DNA of 64,000 nt from Haliscomenobacter hydrossis DSM 1100 (GCF_000212735.1 NC_015510.1:4651001-4715000), one strand, 5' to 3'; counted from the first letter of the stretch, positions 51,087-60,901 are shown. Translations and numbers: made by a program. Notes: generated by a model not told the origin, from the sequence alone.

Positions 51087-53096
51087 ATGCGACTGATTGG
51101 CTTCTTTTTATTGTTATCCATCACCAGTTTTGCCCAGTTTACCCTGCGGCAACCCGATGCCATTCCCTTGCATGGCCAATGGGCTTTTGCGCTGGATACC
51201 CGGGAGGTGGGGGAAGCACGGGGTTGGTACCAGGAGACTTTTGCCACCAATGGTTGGGATCAGGTCACGGTACCCCATTGTTTTTCGGTTGACCCACGGT
51301 ATCAGTTTTATACCGGGACGGTTTGGTACCGGAAGAGTTTTCCCTGGCAACCCCAGGCGGGCAAACGCGTCTTGCTACATTTCGACGCGGCGTATTACGC
51401 TGCCACCATTTGGCTCAACAACCAAAAAGTGGGTAGCCACGAAGGTGGATATACGCCTTTCCATTTTGACGTCACTAAGCTGCTCAAGGCTGGCGACAAC
51501 TTTTTGTCCATCTCTATCAACAACGACACCTGGCAAGTCGGCTCTATTCCAGGAGCCAAAGACAACGGCAATCCCAACGACCCCTTCACGGGCTGGATGA
51601 ATTACGGCGGACTCAACCGCCCGGTTTATTTGACCGTCGAACCGGAAATGTACCTGGAAAACCTCAAAGTAGAGGCAATGCCTGATTTGGTCAAAGGGAC
51701 GGCCCTTTTACGGGTCAAAGCCCGGGTGCGCAACGCCTCGGCGCAAAGCAGTATTGCCAAAATCAATCCACTGGTTTCGTTCGGAAACCAGCAACTCAAG
51801 TTGACTTGGAAGGCTGGTTCGGCCACCATTGCTGCTGGACAAACCGCAGTGGTAGAAGCCGAAGTCAGCCTCAAAACCACCGAAGTCAAACTTTGGAACC
51901 TCGACGATCCCAATTTGTACCAACTCAAAGTGGGTTTGGGGGCAGATACCCTGAGTAGCGCATTTGGCATCCGCAAACTGGAAGTCCAGAACGCCCAATT
52001 GCTGCTCAACGGCGTGCCGATCCGCGTGGGCGGCGGCAACCGCGTGGTGGACTATCCTGGCCAGGGGGCCCTGGAACCAGACTGGTTGGTAGAAAAAGAT
52101 TTCCGTCTGATGAAAGAAGCCGGGATGGAATTTCAACGCCTGACCCATTACCCGCCCAGCGAAAGTTTTTACGATTGGGCCGACCGCTACGGCATGTTGA
52201 TCATTACAGAGCCGGGTAATTGGCAACTTACGCCGCGCCATATGGACAATGACACCTTCCGCCGCAAGTTTCAACAACAATTCCGCGAGATGATGGAACG
52301 CGACTGGAATCACCCCAGCGTAATCGCCTACAGCGTGGGCAATGAATACCTGTCGGAAACACCCGCTGGTCAGCGCTGGACCAAGGACATGATTGCCTAT
52401 GGCCGGAGCCTTGACGCCACCCGTTTGTACACTTTTGCCAGCATGCGCCTCAATATTTTGCCGCAAAAACCGGAAGACGAAGCCAGTCAATACTGTGATT
52501 TTGTGTGCACCAATACCTACGGCGGACACGCCAAAGCGCTGGATCACATCCACAAATTGTATCCCGACAAACCCATCCTGATCAGCGAGTGGGGCATCCG
52601 CGCCGACAATGCTGCCGGTGAAGCCGGGCAAGTGACCCACTTTGAAAATGTTATGGCGGAAATCCGCAAACGCCCCTACGTAGTGGGCGCGGCTTGGTGG
52701 ACCTACAATGATTACCAAAGCCGCTACGTGGGCACCAATCCTAATGGTTACCGCCCCTGGGGTTTGGTTGGCCCAGATCGCAGTCCCCGGCAACTCTATG
52801 CGGCGCACCGCCGTGAAATGGCCCCCTTGACCCTGGAAAAAATAAGTTTCCAGGCAGGTGGGCAAGGGCAACACGAACTGATTGTAAGGGTGAGTGCCCG
52901 CAACGATTTCCCGGCTTATCCCCTGAAAGGTTACACCTTCAAAACCAAAGATGCCAGCGTAAAAATTCCCGATTTACAACCCGGACAAAGCACCGAAGTC
53001 AAAATCCCGGTACGGGGTTTTGACAAAAGCCTCAAACTGGAAATCTGGAAAGCGACGGGCTTCTCGGTACTGAACGAAAATTTTGAATTGAAATAA
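51087..53096 (+). CDS. Glycoside hydrolase family 2 (beta-galactosidase/glucuronidase type)
   Basis: 669 residues from ATG 51087, which gives signal peptide MRLIGFFLLLSITSFAQ; an ATG at 51060 is possible but lacks a good signal. The GH2 order is seen: jelly-roll domain (HGQWAFALDTREVG, TVWYRKSFPW, WLNNQKVGSHEGGYTPFHFDVT), an Ig-like domain ending in AFGIRKLEV and a TIM barrel. The acid/base glutamate lies in YSVGNEYLSE (about residue 417) and the nucleophile in ILISEWGIRA (about 499). It cleaves terminal beta-linked sugars (galactose, glucuronate or mannose) in the periplasm. Confidence 0.93.
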   Translation: MRLIGFFLLLSITSFAQFTLRQPDAIPLHGQWAFALDTREVGEARGWYQETFATNGWDQVTVPHCFSVDPRYQFYTGTVWYRKSFPWQPQAGKRVLLHFDAAYYAATIWLNNQKVGSHEGGYTPFHFDVTKLLKAGDNFLSISINNDTWQVGSIPGAKDNGNPNDPFTGWMNYGGLNRPVYLTVEPEMYLENLKVEAMPDLVKGTALLRVKARVRNASAQSSIAKINPLVSFGNQQLKLTWKAGSATIAAGQTAVVEAEVSLKTTEVKLWNLDDPNLYQLKVGLGADTLSSAFGIRKLEVQNAQLLLNGVPIRVGGGNRVVDYPGQGALEPDWLVEKDFRLMKEAGMEFQRLTHYPPSESFYDWADRYGMLIITEPGNWQLTPRHMDNDTFRRKFQQQFREMMERDWNHPSVIAYSVGNEYLSETPAGQRWTKDMIAYGRSLDATRLYTFASMRLNILPQKPEDEASQYCDFVCTNTYGGHAKALDHIHKLYPDKPILISEWGIRADNAAGEAGQVTHFENVMAEIRKRPYVVGAAWWTYNDYQSRYVGTNPNGYRPWGLVGPDRSPRQLYAAHRREMAPLTLEKISFQAGGQGQHELIVRVSARNDFPAYPLKGYTFKTKDASVKIPDLQPGQSTEVKIPVRGFDKSLKLEIWKATGFSVLNENFELK

Positions 53097-53105
53097 CCAT
53101 TGTAT

Positions 53106-53205
53106 GAGTTGAGAAAGTTGAGGGAGGTTGAGAAGGTTTAGGCTACCGCAGTTGCTTAGACGTAGCCTTCTCAACCTCCTCAACCTCCTCAACCTCCTCA
53201 ACTAC
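53106..53205. repeat. Intra-operon inverted repeat of GTTGAGG words
   Basis: Left arm 53106-53146 (GTTGAGAAAGTTGAGGGAGG start) and right arm 53162-53205 (GTAGCCTTCTCAACCTCCTC start) pair over about 40 nt around a 15-nt loop. It lies between GH2 and the FAD oxidoreductase. Confidence 0.85.
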
Positions 53206-53213
53206 TTAAGATC

Positions 53214-55532
53214 ATGATAAAAGCAACAGCAAGCGATAAACGAAGCCCCAAAAACATCGCCCTGCACAGCGATCTGGTGATGGTTGGCGGCGGACTGGCG
53301 GGTTTGTGCGGTGCCATCACCGCGGCTCGGGCAGGCATTAAAGTGGTACTGGTGACCGATCGCCCCGTTTTGGGCGGCAACTCCTCCAGCGAGGTGCGGC
53401 TCTGGGTATTGGGCGCCACTTCGCACATGGGCAACAACAATCGCTGGGCCCGGGAAGGTGGCGTAATCGATGAATTGTTGGTAGAAAACATGTACCGCAA
53501 TCCCGATAGCAATCCGCTCATTTTTGATACCATTCTGTTGGAAAAAGTAGTGAGCGAGCCCAATATCACCCTGCTGTTGAATACCGCTGTGTACGATTTG
53601 GAAAAATCCGATCCCGATACCATCTCCAAAGTTTACGCTTTTTGCTCGCAAAATTCTACCCGCTACGAGTTGACCGCACCACTTTTCAGCGATGCCTCCG
53701 GTGATGGCATTTTAGGCTTTTTGGCGGGTGCAGCCTTTCGCATGGGTGCAGAGGCACAAGAGGAGTTTGGGGAAAAATTTGCCCCAACCCAAGCTTATGG
53801 CGAACTCCTGGGGCACAGCCTTTATTTTTATTCCAAAGACGTGGGCAAACCCATCTCCTTTGTGGCTCCCAGTTTTGCGCACGACGTGACGCAGAAGATC
53901 CCCAAGTTCCGCTCGTTCAACACCCAGGAATTTGGTTGCCGCCTTTGGTGGATCGAATACGGCGGACGATTGGACACCGTGCACGACACCGAAACCATCA
54001 AGTGGGAACTCTGGAAAGTGGTGTACGGCGTATGGAACTACATCAAAAACTCCGGCAACTTCCCCGAAGCCGCCAACCTGACCCTCGAATGGGTGGGACA
54101 TATTCCCGGCAAGCGGGAAAGCCGTCGTTTTGAAGGCGATTACATGCTCATCCAGCAAGACGTAGTGGAGCAACGCGCCCATTACGACAACGTGGCTTTT
54201 GGCGGTTGGTCGATTGACCTGCACCCTGCTGATGGCGTTTTTTCTGAAAAAGAATTATCCAGTTGTAATCAGTGGCACAGCAAAGGGATTTACGGGATTC
54301 CTTACCGCTGTTATTATTCCAAAAACATCAGCAATTTGTTCCTCGCGGGACGCATCATTTCGGCCAGTCACGTGGCCTTTGCTTCTTCCCGCGTGATGGC
54401 GACCAGCGCCCATGGCGGGCAGGTGGTGGGCATGGCTGCAAAATTGTGTACCGAACATGGCTTGTTGCCGCGTGATCTGGCCGATCCGACGCGCATAACA
54501 TCCTTGCAACAAGCTCTGCTCAAAACGGGGCAACACATCCCCCATTTGTCTTTGCACGATGCCGAAGACCTGGTGCAAAGTGCCCACATTTCGGCTAGTA
54601 GCGAACTGAAACTGGCCGAAATGCATGCCGCTGGCGAACCGCAAGAAATGAGTTTTGCCCTGGCGCAAATGATCCCCTTGCAGTTTGGATCAACCGCGCA
54701 GCCCCTACAGGTCATCATTCACCCGCATGCGGAAGCGGCTACGGAATTGGAGTTGGAACTGCGTGTGTCGAGCAAGCTGGACAACCACACGCCGGATATA
54801 GTGCTGGACAAACAAGTCATTCCCCTGCAAGCAGGCCGCAATTGTGTACCCCTGACTTTTTCGCTGACCAATCATCCCCTGAGCAGCCAGAGTACCATTC
54901 AGGCCTACGCTTTTGTAACCGTACACAAAAACCCGCTGGTGAAGCTTTTTTTCTCCGATCAACGGATTACAGGCGTGGTAACGGTGTTCAACGCCATCAA
55001 CAAGGCGGTTTCCAATTACGGGAAACAGGAACCCTTGGAAGACATCGGCGTGGAGGCATTCGAGTTTTGGTGCCCACAACGGCGCCCGGCAGGCAAAAAC
55101 CTGGCGTTGAAATTCACACCTGCACTGGCAGTTTTTGCTGCCGAAAACATCCGCAACGGGTTGCAACGCCCTACGAACCAGCCGAATGCTTGGGTAGCTG
55201 ATCCTGCCGACGAACGCCCAAGTTTGCACCTAAGCTGGGAGGAGCCTCAAAATATCCGACAACTTGTCCTGCATTTTGACACAGATTTTGATCATCCCAT
55301 GGAAACGGTCTTGATGGCACACCCGGAAAATGAAATGCCTTTTTGTGTGAAAAGAGTGCGGGTGTGGAATGATCGGGAGGAGTTGGTGGCGGAGATTTTG
55401 GATAACCATCAGAGTCAGCGGAGGATTCATTTCGCCGAGGCAGTACATACAAAGATGTTGCGGATAGAGGTGGAGCATCCTTCAGCGTTGGTGCCTGCGG
55501 CGCTGTTGGAGGTGAGGTGTTATGGGGGGTGA
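53214..55532 (+). CDS. FAD-dependent oxidoreductase (PF12831-type) with C-terminal beta domains
   Basis: 772 residues, no signal peptide (starts MIKATASDKRSPKNIALHSD), unlike its paralogue at 26558. The FAD-binding GxGxxG motif is in LVMVGGGLAGLCGAITAARAGI near residue 22, followed by VLVTDRPVLGGNSSSEVRLWV and later APLFSDASGDGILGFLAG. NLFLAGRIISASHVAFASSRVMAT (about 375) closes the FAD fold. From about residue 455 the chain is beta-rich, with a discoidin-like end (LHLSWEEPQNIRQLVLHFDTDF, KMLRIEVEHP). Probably oxidises a sugar derivative of this locus; substrate unknown. Confidence 0.82.
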   Translation: MIKATASDKRSPKNIALHSDLVMVGGGLAGLCGAITAARAGIKVVLVTDRPVLGGNSSSEVRLWVLGATSHMGNNNRWAREGGVIDELLVENMYRNPDSNPLIFDTILLEKVVSEPNITLLLNTAVYDLEKSDPDTISKVYAFCSQNSTRYELTAPLFSDASGDGILGFLAGAAFRMGAEAQEEFGEKFAPTQAYGELLGHSLYFYSKDVGKPISFVAPSFAHDVTQKIPKFRSFNTQEFGCRLWWIEYGGRLDTVHDTETIKWELWKVVYGVWNYIKNSGNFPEAANLTLEWVGHIPGKRESRRFEGDYMLIQQDVVEQRAHYDNVAFGGWSIDLHPADGVFSEKELSSCNQWHSKGIYGIPYRCYYSKNISNLFLAGRIISASHVAFASSRVMATSAHGGQVVGMAAKLCTEHGLLPRDLADPTRITSLQQALLKTGQHIPHLSLHDAEDLVQSAHISASSELKLAEMHAAGEPQEMSFALAQMIPLQFGSTAQPLQVIIHPHAEAATELELELRVSSKLDNHTPDIVLDKQVIPLQAGRNCVPLTFSLTNHPLSSQSTIQAYAFVTVHKNPLVKLFFSDQRITGVVTVFNAINKAVSNYGKQEPLEDIGVEAFEFWCPQRRPAGKNLALKFTPALAVFAAENIRNGLQRPTNQPNAWVADPADERPSLHLSWEEPQNIRQLVLHFDTDFDHPMETVLMAHPENEMPFCVKRVRVWNDREELVAEILDNHQSQRRIHFAEAVHTKMLRIEVEHPSALVPAALLEVRCYGG

Positions 55533-55560
55533 TGTGTTTGAAAACCTCGTAATTGTATAG

Positions 55561-55628
55561 TTATAGCTAAAATGACTCTTTCATTTTAGCTATAACTGGT
55601 CTTTTTGACCAACTTATAGCTGAGTTGG
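55561..55628. terminator. Hairpin cluster between convergent genes (likely bidirectional terminator)
   Basis: A perfect 15-bp stem (TTATAGCTAAAATGA at 55561-55575 with 55581-55595), then GGTC-TTTTT-GACC (about 55598-55610). CCAACT/AGTTGG (55609-55628) follows. It lies between the FAD oxidoreductase and the minus-strand membrane protein; U-runs are short. Confidence 0.6.
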
Positions 55629-55648
55629 TGAAAATTTGATAGTTTAAA

Positions 55649-56434
55649 CTAGCGCCTCAACTGATTGAACACCGTTCGTTCCAACTCTTCAATCAGTCTC
55701 GATGAATCTCTTTTTTTGGCAGGGCATCTATGAATTATCGAAAGGAGTTTAACCTGCACATTCTTTTCTCGGGTTTCAAAAATTGATACATAAGCATCCA
55801 AGTCATTAAAGCAAAAACCCGAAAGCACAGTAAGCCTAATTGTATCTGGATTTGTTGCCATGGAGTCGGGTTTGAAATTTGCATAAACAGAATCAATCAA
55901 CCTGGTATTTATCAGTGTTTCCAGGCTGTCTTTTGAAAAGGGATAGGTATAGGTTTTATCTACCATAACATTAGAATGATAACTCGTCGCCACAAAAGCA
56001 AAGCATGCCACCAACATAGGCAAAATTGGGTTAAACTTAAGCTCTGGTACTTTCGGCACTGTTTTGGAATATAATCCAGCGAGGGGCAACATCAACAAGG
56101 CAAAAAGATCAGTATAATCAACAACACGATGAATGCTGAAAATGGAGAGGTTATTCCAAAAATTTATACACGGCTGTGAAAAAGGTGATTTCCAAAAAAT
56201 GAACAAAATGCCCGTAGCGTACAGTACAGTTTGCTTGCGCTTTGGAAAAAAGGCGATAAAAAACAGCGAAAAAGCAAACAATCCAGCAAAGTCAGATAGT
56301 TTGCCAGTCAACCAATTGCCATATAGGTTTTTCAAAATAAAATCGTTCAACAACAAAATGGAAAGGGCAATGATAAATCCATAAGAGTTTAGAATGGAGG
56401 TGTTGTTTGAAGGGTAAGCTTTTTCCTTATGCAT
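55649..56434 (-). CDS. Membrane protein of unknown function
   Basis: 261 residues. There are about four or five N-terminal hydrophobic helices (SYGFIIALSILLLNDFILKNLYG, LSDFAGLFAFSLFFIAFFP, VLYATGILFIFWK, DYTDLFALLMLPLAGLYS, PMLVACFAFVATSYH). A soluble C-terminal part of about 110 residues rich in charged residues and short strands follows. I do not recognise a family. The DFxLKN and LSDFAGLF segments look like conserved helix caps of a small membrane-protein family. It abuts the toxin-like gene upstream (ATG at the very base after that gene's stop region), suggesting co-transcription with the toxin-antitoxin pair. Confidence 0.5.
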   Translation of the reverse strand: MHKEKAYPSNNTSILNSYGFIIALSILLLNDFILKNLYGNWLTGKLSDFAGLFAFSLFFIAFFPKRKQTVLYATGILFIFWKSPFSQPCINFWNNLSIFSIHRVVDYTDLFALLMLPLAGLYSKTVPKVPELKFNPILPMLVACFAFVATSYHSNVMVDKTYTYPFSKDSLETLINTRLIDSVYANFKPDSMATNPDTIRLTVLSGFCFNDLDAYVSIFETREKNVQVKLLSIIHRCPAKKRDSSRLIEELERTVFNQLRR

Positions 56435-56889
56435 TATTTAAATCCGAATTTTTTCTTGATATTATTTGAGATGGTATAGGCAATTTTTATTTTGTCGACT
56501 AAATTGGTTAAGTCAGCTGTATCCAGTTCTCCAATACAAATTGCAGGGTCTTTTATAAGCATTGATTTTATAGTTGTGACATCTATTTCCCTAATCTGGG
56601 AACAATCAACATAGGAAGTATGGTCTAGATAATCTCGATTATTCCCATCTAGCTCCAAATGTAAATCCTTCATTTTTTGAATAGGAAACTTGTTGGGATT
56701 AATTTCACTATTTATTAGCACAGAAGCCAAAGCTATATTTTGGCTGTCAAAACCAACAATAACTAGTCTCTTCACTTTAGGGGGAGTTGTAAAAGTAACA
56801 GGTATCCTTAAAACAGTACCAACTTTCAGGTTATTATTTGCAAATTGTTCTTTCAATTCATCTGGGAAGAAGTCACTAAAATTCTGCAT
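56434..56889 (-). CDS. Candidate toxin partner of the Panacea antitoxin
   Basis: 151 residues. The first ~70 residues are beta-rich (LKVGTVLRIPVTFTTPPKVKRLVIVGFDSQNIALASVLINSEINPN), recalling small beta-barrel toxins of the PemK/MazF type, but I cannot assign a family. The rest includes YLDHTSYVDCSQIREID and a helical tail. Its start overlaps the preceding DUF4065 gene by 14 bp. DUF4065 (SocA/PanA) antitoxins pair with very diverse toxins in this overlapping order, so this is the natural toxin candidate. Identification rests on context. Confidence 0.6.
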   Translation of the reverse strand: MQNFSDFFPDELKEQFANNNLKVGTVLRIPVTFTTPPKVKRLVIVGFDSQNIALASVLINSEINPNKFPIQKMKDLHLELDGNNRDYLDHTSYVDCSQIREIDVTTIKSMLIKDPAICIGELDTADLTNLVDKIKIAYTISNNIKKKFGFK

Positions 56890-57430
56890 GTTCTTTTAGT
56901 AGTATTTGGTTCTCAATGTTCAGCATAATGTAATTTAGCATTTCTTCATTTACGTTTACCTCCTTAGCAATGTCCTCAACCTTCATCTCGTTGTCAAAAT
57001 TTGATGCATCATTTCTAGCTTTCTCCCAAGCAGATTTATGGGATTTATCGACCAATTGTTGAAAGGTTAAATCTTTGTTTTCAGCAATTGCTTCGAGCAA
57101 ACATTCAACATCACTCTCAGCGAGCTCATCCATGTCTGGCATTTGTTTGGCAATTACGATATGATCCTCAACCTCAAATAAGTCACTATACTCTTTACTT
57201 GCAGTCCAAAAACTATCACCCCTTATTGCTTTTAAAACATCATACGACTTTGAAGGTACTGGACCATGCGGCATTGCTATATAGTAGTCACCTGTGATTG
57301 GGAAACCATATGTAGCAAGATGTTTTTGGTCAGCGAAATATAAGATTTTGAATATTTTATGCAAATCACTCTCACCTCCCAATTTGTTTAAGACAAAGAG
57401 AATTGAATGAATTATTTTCCCATTATCCAT
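56876..57430 (-). CDS. Panacea (DUF4065, SocA-like) antitoxin
   Basis: 184 residues from ATG 57430 (MDNGKIIHSILFVLNKLGG); two earlier in-frame ATGs (57448, 57454) are possible. The DUF4065 signature is clear: LGGESDLHKIFKILYFADQKHLATYGFPITGDYYIAMPHGPVPSKSYDVLKAIRG, with the conserved H-G-P-V and G-x-x-Y-x-A elements. This domain is a hyper-promiscuous antitoxin core that neutralises unrelated toxins. The C-terminal helices (about 115-184) include SDVECLLEAIAENKDLTFQQLVDKSHKSAWEKAR. Co-transcribed with its candidate toxin, which it overlaps. Confidence 0.85.
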   Translation of the reverse strand: MDNGKIIHSILFVLNKLGGESDLHKIFKILYFADQKHLATYGFPITGDYYIAMPHGPVPSKSYDVLKAIRGDSFWTASKEYSDLFEVEDHIVIAKQMPDMDELAESDVECLLEAIAENKDLTFQQLVDKSHKSAWEKARNDASNFDNEMKVEDIAKEVNVNEEMLNYIMLNIENQILLKEHAEF

Positions 57431-57677
57431 TTTATATCGTCCGAACATGTGCATGATTTTCGATTCAAGTTAATAAAACATTTTTAAAGATCAAAATTAA
57501 AACAAAAATTAAATAAAATTGTTTAAAAAATGTTGGTTTAAAAAATGTTGTTCAATTAATTCATAGTGCAACAAATCAATATTCGCTAGGCTTGGTACAA
57601 AATGAGTTGAAGATGGATGTGCTGTTTGAAGGGTAGGATCCGTGTAAAATCTGCGCGAAATAAAATCATCCAGCCTG

Positions 57678-60131
57678 TCATTCCCCTTTCGCGGCATCCA
57701 TTTTTGCATACTGCCAATTGTGGTCAAAAAAGCCCGTCGCCCGGATGGCTTTTGCCCCATCTTTGGGCATTTCTGCTGAAAAAATCAGGTAATCGGGGAA
57801 ACCACTCCCCGCCGCAAAATACTGATTGGCCCAGGCTGCTTTCATTCCCATCAAACCAGTGCCCGCAACGACCGAAACGGAAGCCTGTGGACTATCCGCA
57901 CGAGGATAGGTAAAATAAATCCCCAAGTCAGCACCTGAATACTCCTCATCGCCCAATTTTACCTTCCCCCGCTGGACCTGGACAGGGCAATTGGCCAACA
58001 ATTTGGGCCAGGCACTATTGGTAGTCGCGTTGCCAAAAAGGATGATGCCCCGGTTGGGATAGGCCGCCGGATTGAAGTCTTTGTCCGCAATCAAATCCAC
58101 CGCGCCATTGCCGCGATAATACCAGGTTTCGGCATCAAACACGGCCTTTTGGTAGGCCCATTCATTCTCTTCTTTGGTGCCAGTAGTACCGTAAACAAAC
58201 ACCATCTGATGCTGGAATGCCTCTTTAAAAGTTCCATTGCGTTGGGCGTTGCGCTGTTGAGGAGAAGGTGCCTCGGCGGCTTGCCAGCTGGTATTTTTTA
58301 CAAAAAACAGGGGTGCAGCGCCAATTTTACAAGTTGTACATACTTCTTGTCCGTCGATGCTCAGTTTGAAGGATTCACCTGTGGCAAAAGCGCCCGGCAG
58401 TAACTTGAGTACCCGGACGTTTTTGCTGGCAATCGAGATGCTTTTGTTGGTCTTATTTCGTCTGACCTGAATGTTGCTGTATTGAAGGGGCTGTTCTTGC
58501 TGTTCGATGCCAATCCACTGGTAAGTAGCGGAAATGGCTGGATTGGCCGTTGTGAAATTCAAGGTGTCTATCTCCTCTGCTTTGGGGATCGTATGCCATT
58601 TGAAAAAATCAAACAGGGCGGGCCAATCGACGCTGTGGTCGCCGTACCAATGCGCCCCATTGGGGTATTCGTAGTAAGAAAAGTCTGGATGAAACGAACT
58701 CAGCACCTTGCGCATTTCGCGGGCGTATTCCACGGAAACCGTGCGGTCGGCGTCGCCATGCAGGATGTAGATGCCGCTGGCCTTGTAGTTGGCAGCCAGG
58801 GCTAGAACGTTGCTGGGGCTACTGGCCCGCAAGAGCATTTGTTCGGCTGGATTTTGGCTGCTTTCGGGAATTTTGCCATCGGCAGACCCGTACCCCATCA
58901 AGGTGGGGTACCCGGCGCAGGGCGCTACTCCGGCCCATTTCCCGGGGTAAGTGGCCCCCAAATACCAGGAACCATGACCGCCCATGGAATGCCCGGTCAG
59001 GTAGATTTTTTGTGGATCGGGTTGGAAGCGTTTTTGGGCAATGTCCAGCACTTCCAGGGCATCCAGTCGCCCCCAATCTTCCCAGTTGAAGCCCCGCGGC
59101 CGGCGATTGGTGGGCGCTACGAGGGAGCCCCAATCTTTGGGTTTGTAGGCCCGCGCCTGGCCAATGGCTTCTACTTCGGCACCATGAACCGATAAAAACA
59201 GGGCAGCGCCCGGCTTGACCCCGCCACTTTGTGGGGCTACGGCGTAATACTGCACGCTGCCATCGATGGCGCTAATGAAGGTATTGCTGTGGTGCTCGCT
59301 GGCGGATAGGGCGGTTAATTTGATGATTTTTTCATCCACCACCTGCTCATTTTGCAACAAGGTGAGGGTACAGGCCACCTCTCCTTTTTGCGTAACGCTG
59401 GCGGGATTCATTTGAAAAGGGACTTTGCGCGTCGTCATCGGGCTGATCAGGGGCACCTCGGTCACGAGGGTGTTTCCGCCGATACTGGCGCGAAGTTTGA
59501 GGTTTTTCAAAGGCTTCTCGCTCAGGTTGATCAAAACAATGCCTCCCCACAGCGGCTCGGTTGTGCGTTCAACCAGGATATGGGGCAAAGTGGCATCGGG
59601 GGTACTGATGGCGACGGGTTTTTCCGGAAAAATCAATTTGGCGCTAATCCCCTGGAAGCGCCCGCCAAAACCCATGCGCACGTACAGTTCATTCAGCCCT
59701 TTTTTCAGTTTGACCGGATGAAACAACCAGCCGTAACGGTACATGTCGCCGGAAAGGGGGACGCCGTTGAAAAACAGTCCACCATGACCCGCCACCTGCA
59801 ACAAGGCCAGCTTTTCTTCTTTGGATTGGTGGCTCAGGTACAGGTAACCATTGGTCAATACGGCATCGCGCAGGCGGTTGGCAGTATCTGCTTGGATACG
59901 TTTCCAGGTGATGGGTTTGCCTTGTTTGTCGTTCGTCAAGGTGCTTCCCTCCGTGGGGGTACTGAGTTTACCCTGGATGAGCTGATGCACCAAAAGGTCG
60001 GTATACAGGGCTTCCCGTCCGTATTGATGACATGGCCCTGCGCCAAAACCTTCGGTAAAAGTGTAGGTGCTTTGGGCAAAAATAGCCTGGCAAAAAAGGA
60101 GGAAGAGGAGGATGAAATGGGTGCTTTTCAT
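57678..60131 (-). CDS. Secreted alpha/beta-hydrolase (prolyl-oligopeptidase/esterase type)
   Basis: 817 residues with signal peptide (MKSTHFILLFLLFCQAIFAQ). The first ~270 residues are beta-sandwich modules. The hydrolase domain follows: nucleophile serine in YLTGHSMGGHGSWYLG (about residue 380), aspartate in ILHGDADRTVSVEY (about 458) and histidine in PNGAHWYGDHSVDW (about 491). A C-terminal ~250-residue extension contains GRGIILFGNATTNSAW-like and YSGADLGIYFTYPRADS segments. Peptidase-like esterases of this build occur in glycan-utilisation clusters and may deacylate polysaccharides; substrate unknown. Confidence 0.78.
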   Translation of the reverse strand: MKSTHFILLFLLFCQAIFAQSTYTFTEGFGAGPCHQYGREALYTDLLVHQLIQGKLSTPTEGSTLTNDKQGKPITWKRIQADTANRLRDAVLTNGYLYLSHQSKEEKLALLQVAGHGGLFFNGVPLSGDMYRYGWLFHPVKLKKGLNELYVRMGFGGRFQGISAKLIFPEKPVAISTPDATLPHILVERTTEPLWGGIVLINLSEKPLKNLKLRASIGGNTLVTEVPLISPMTTRKVPFQMNPASVTQKGEVACTLTLLQNEQVVDEKIIKLTALSASEHHSNTFISAIDGSVQYYAVAPQSGGVKPGAALFLSVHGAEVEAIGQARAYKPKDWGSLVAPTNRRPRGFNWEDWGRLDALEVLDIAQKRFQPDPQKIYLTGHSMGGHGSWYLGATYPGKWAGVAPCAGYPTLMGYGSADGKIPESSQNPAEQMLLRASSPSNVLALAANYKASGIYILHGDADRTVSVEYAREMRKVLSSFHPDFSYYEYPNGAHWYGDHSVDWPALFDFFKWHTIPKAEEIDTLNFTTANPAISATYQWIGIEQQEQPLQYSNIQVRRNKTNKSISIASKNVRVLKLLPGAFATGESFKLSIDGQEVCTTCKIGAAPLFFVKNTSWQAAEAPSPQQRNAQRNGTFKEAFQHQMVFVYGTTGTKEENEWAYQKAVFDAETWYYRGNGAVDLIADKDFNPAAYPNRGIILFGNATTNSAWPKLLANCPVQVQRGKVKLGDEEYSGADLGIYFTYPRADSPQASVSVVAGTGLMGMKAAWANQYFAAGSGFPDYLIFSAEMPKDGAKAIRATGFFDHNWQYAKMDAAKGE

Positions 60132-60353
60132 TGGTGGTGATGGTTGAGGGCTGCAGTTGGGTAGATTTTAAACTCAAGGTAAGGAGAGGTGCTGAATGTA
60201 TTTGAATTGGGTGGGGTGTTTTTTCAAAAATTGGCAAATGGCAGGGTACAGCGCCATCACGATTTTGATTTTCAAATAATTTCTCTTTACATTCGCATGA
60301 GGATAGTTTGTCTTATCTAAATGATTGACTTAAACCATTAAAAAACTCCGCTA

Positions 60354-60769
60354 ATGAAAAAATCGATCCCTACTCAAATCAACGAGTTTCTCCAATTGGA
60401 TTACGTAGAGGACGATAGTTTGTGGATCTCTGGAGGTCGCACGCTTCGCCGATGGATCGGCATTTTGGGTATGGCACTGCCCTGGTTGTTGTACCTTTTT
60501 CTTTATGTTGATACCAGATTTGGTTCACCGCTGCCATCGATCAGCCATTATTATTTCACCAGAGTTAGTAGTGTTTTTGTGCTGATTTTGAGTGTATTGG
60601 CTGTTTTTCTTTTCATTTATAAAGGCAAAGAACCGATTGATTTTTACACATTATCCCTACCAAGTGGTATGAGGAACATGAAATGACTTTCTGGATGGAG
60701 ACCCTGGCAGTTGAAAGTTTTGGCTTCTCATGGCTGGTCAAAGGGGAGACAATATTCCGAGATGAGTAG
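60354..60769 (+). pseudogene. Membrane-protein gene with internal deletion and frameshift
   Basis: The frame from ATG 60354 encodes a plausible N-terminus (DDSLWISGGRTLRRWIGILGM, three hydrophobic helices, ending KGKEPIDFY near 60645) and then stops at 60686 after unrelated residues. Directly afterwards another frame (60641-60769) reads HIIPTKWYEEHEMTFWMETL and AVESFGFSWLVKGETIFRDE then TAG, which looks like the C-terminus of the same kind of membrane protein. The middle of the gene seems to be lost and the frame shifted by deletion. Interpretation rests on reading the two halves; the 110-residue product may still be made. Confidence 0.55.
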
Positions 60770-60872
60770 GTTTTTCCCAAACATTCCCTCTGCTTTTGAA
60801 AAAACACCCTAAGCGTAAGTAAAAAAATCAGATTTTGACAAAATAAAAGTAGGCCATCAGCACGATCCTCTT

Positions 60873-60880
60873 TATGTTTG
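60873..60880 (+). promoter_or_regulatory. Possible -7 box of the GH88-like operon
   Basis: TATGTTTG fits TAnnTTTG, 21 bp before ATG 60902. No good -33 element seen. Confidence 0.35.
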
Positions 60881-60901
60881 CAACAAACAATAAGTAAAGA
60901 A

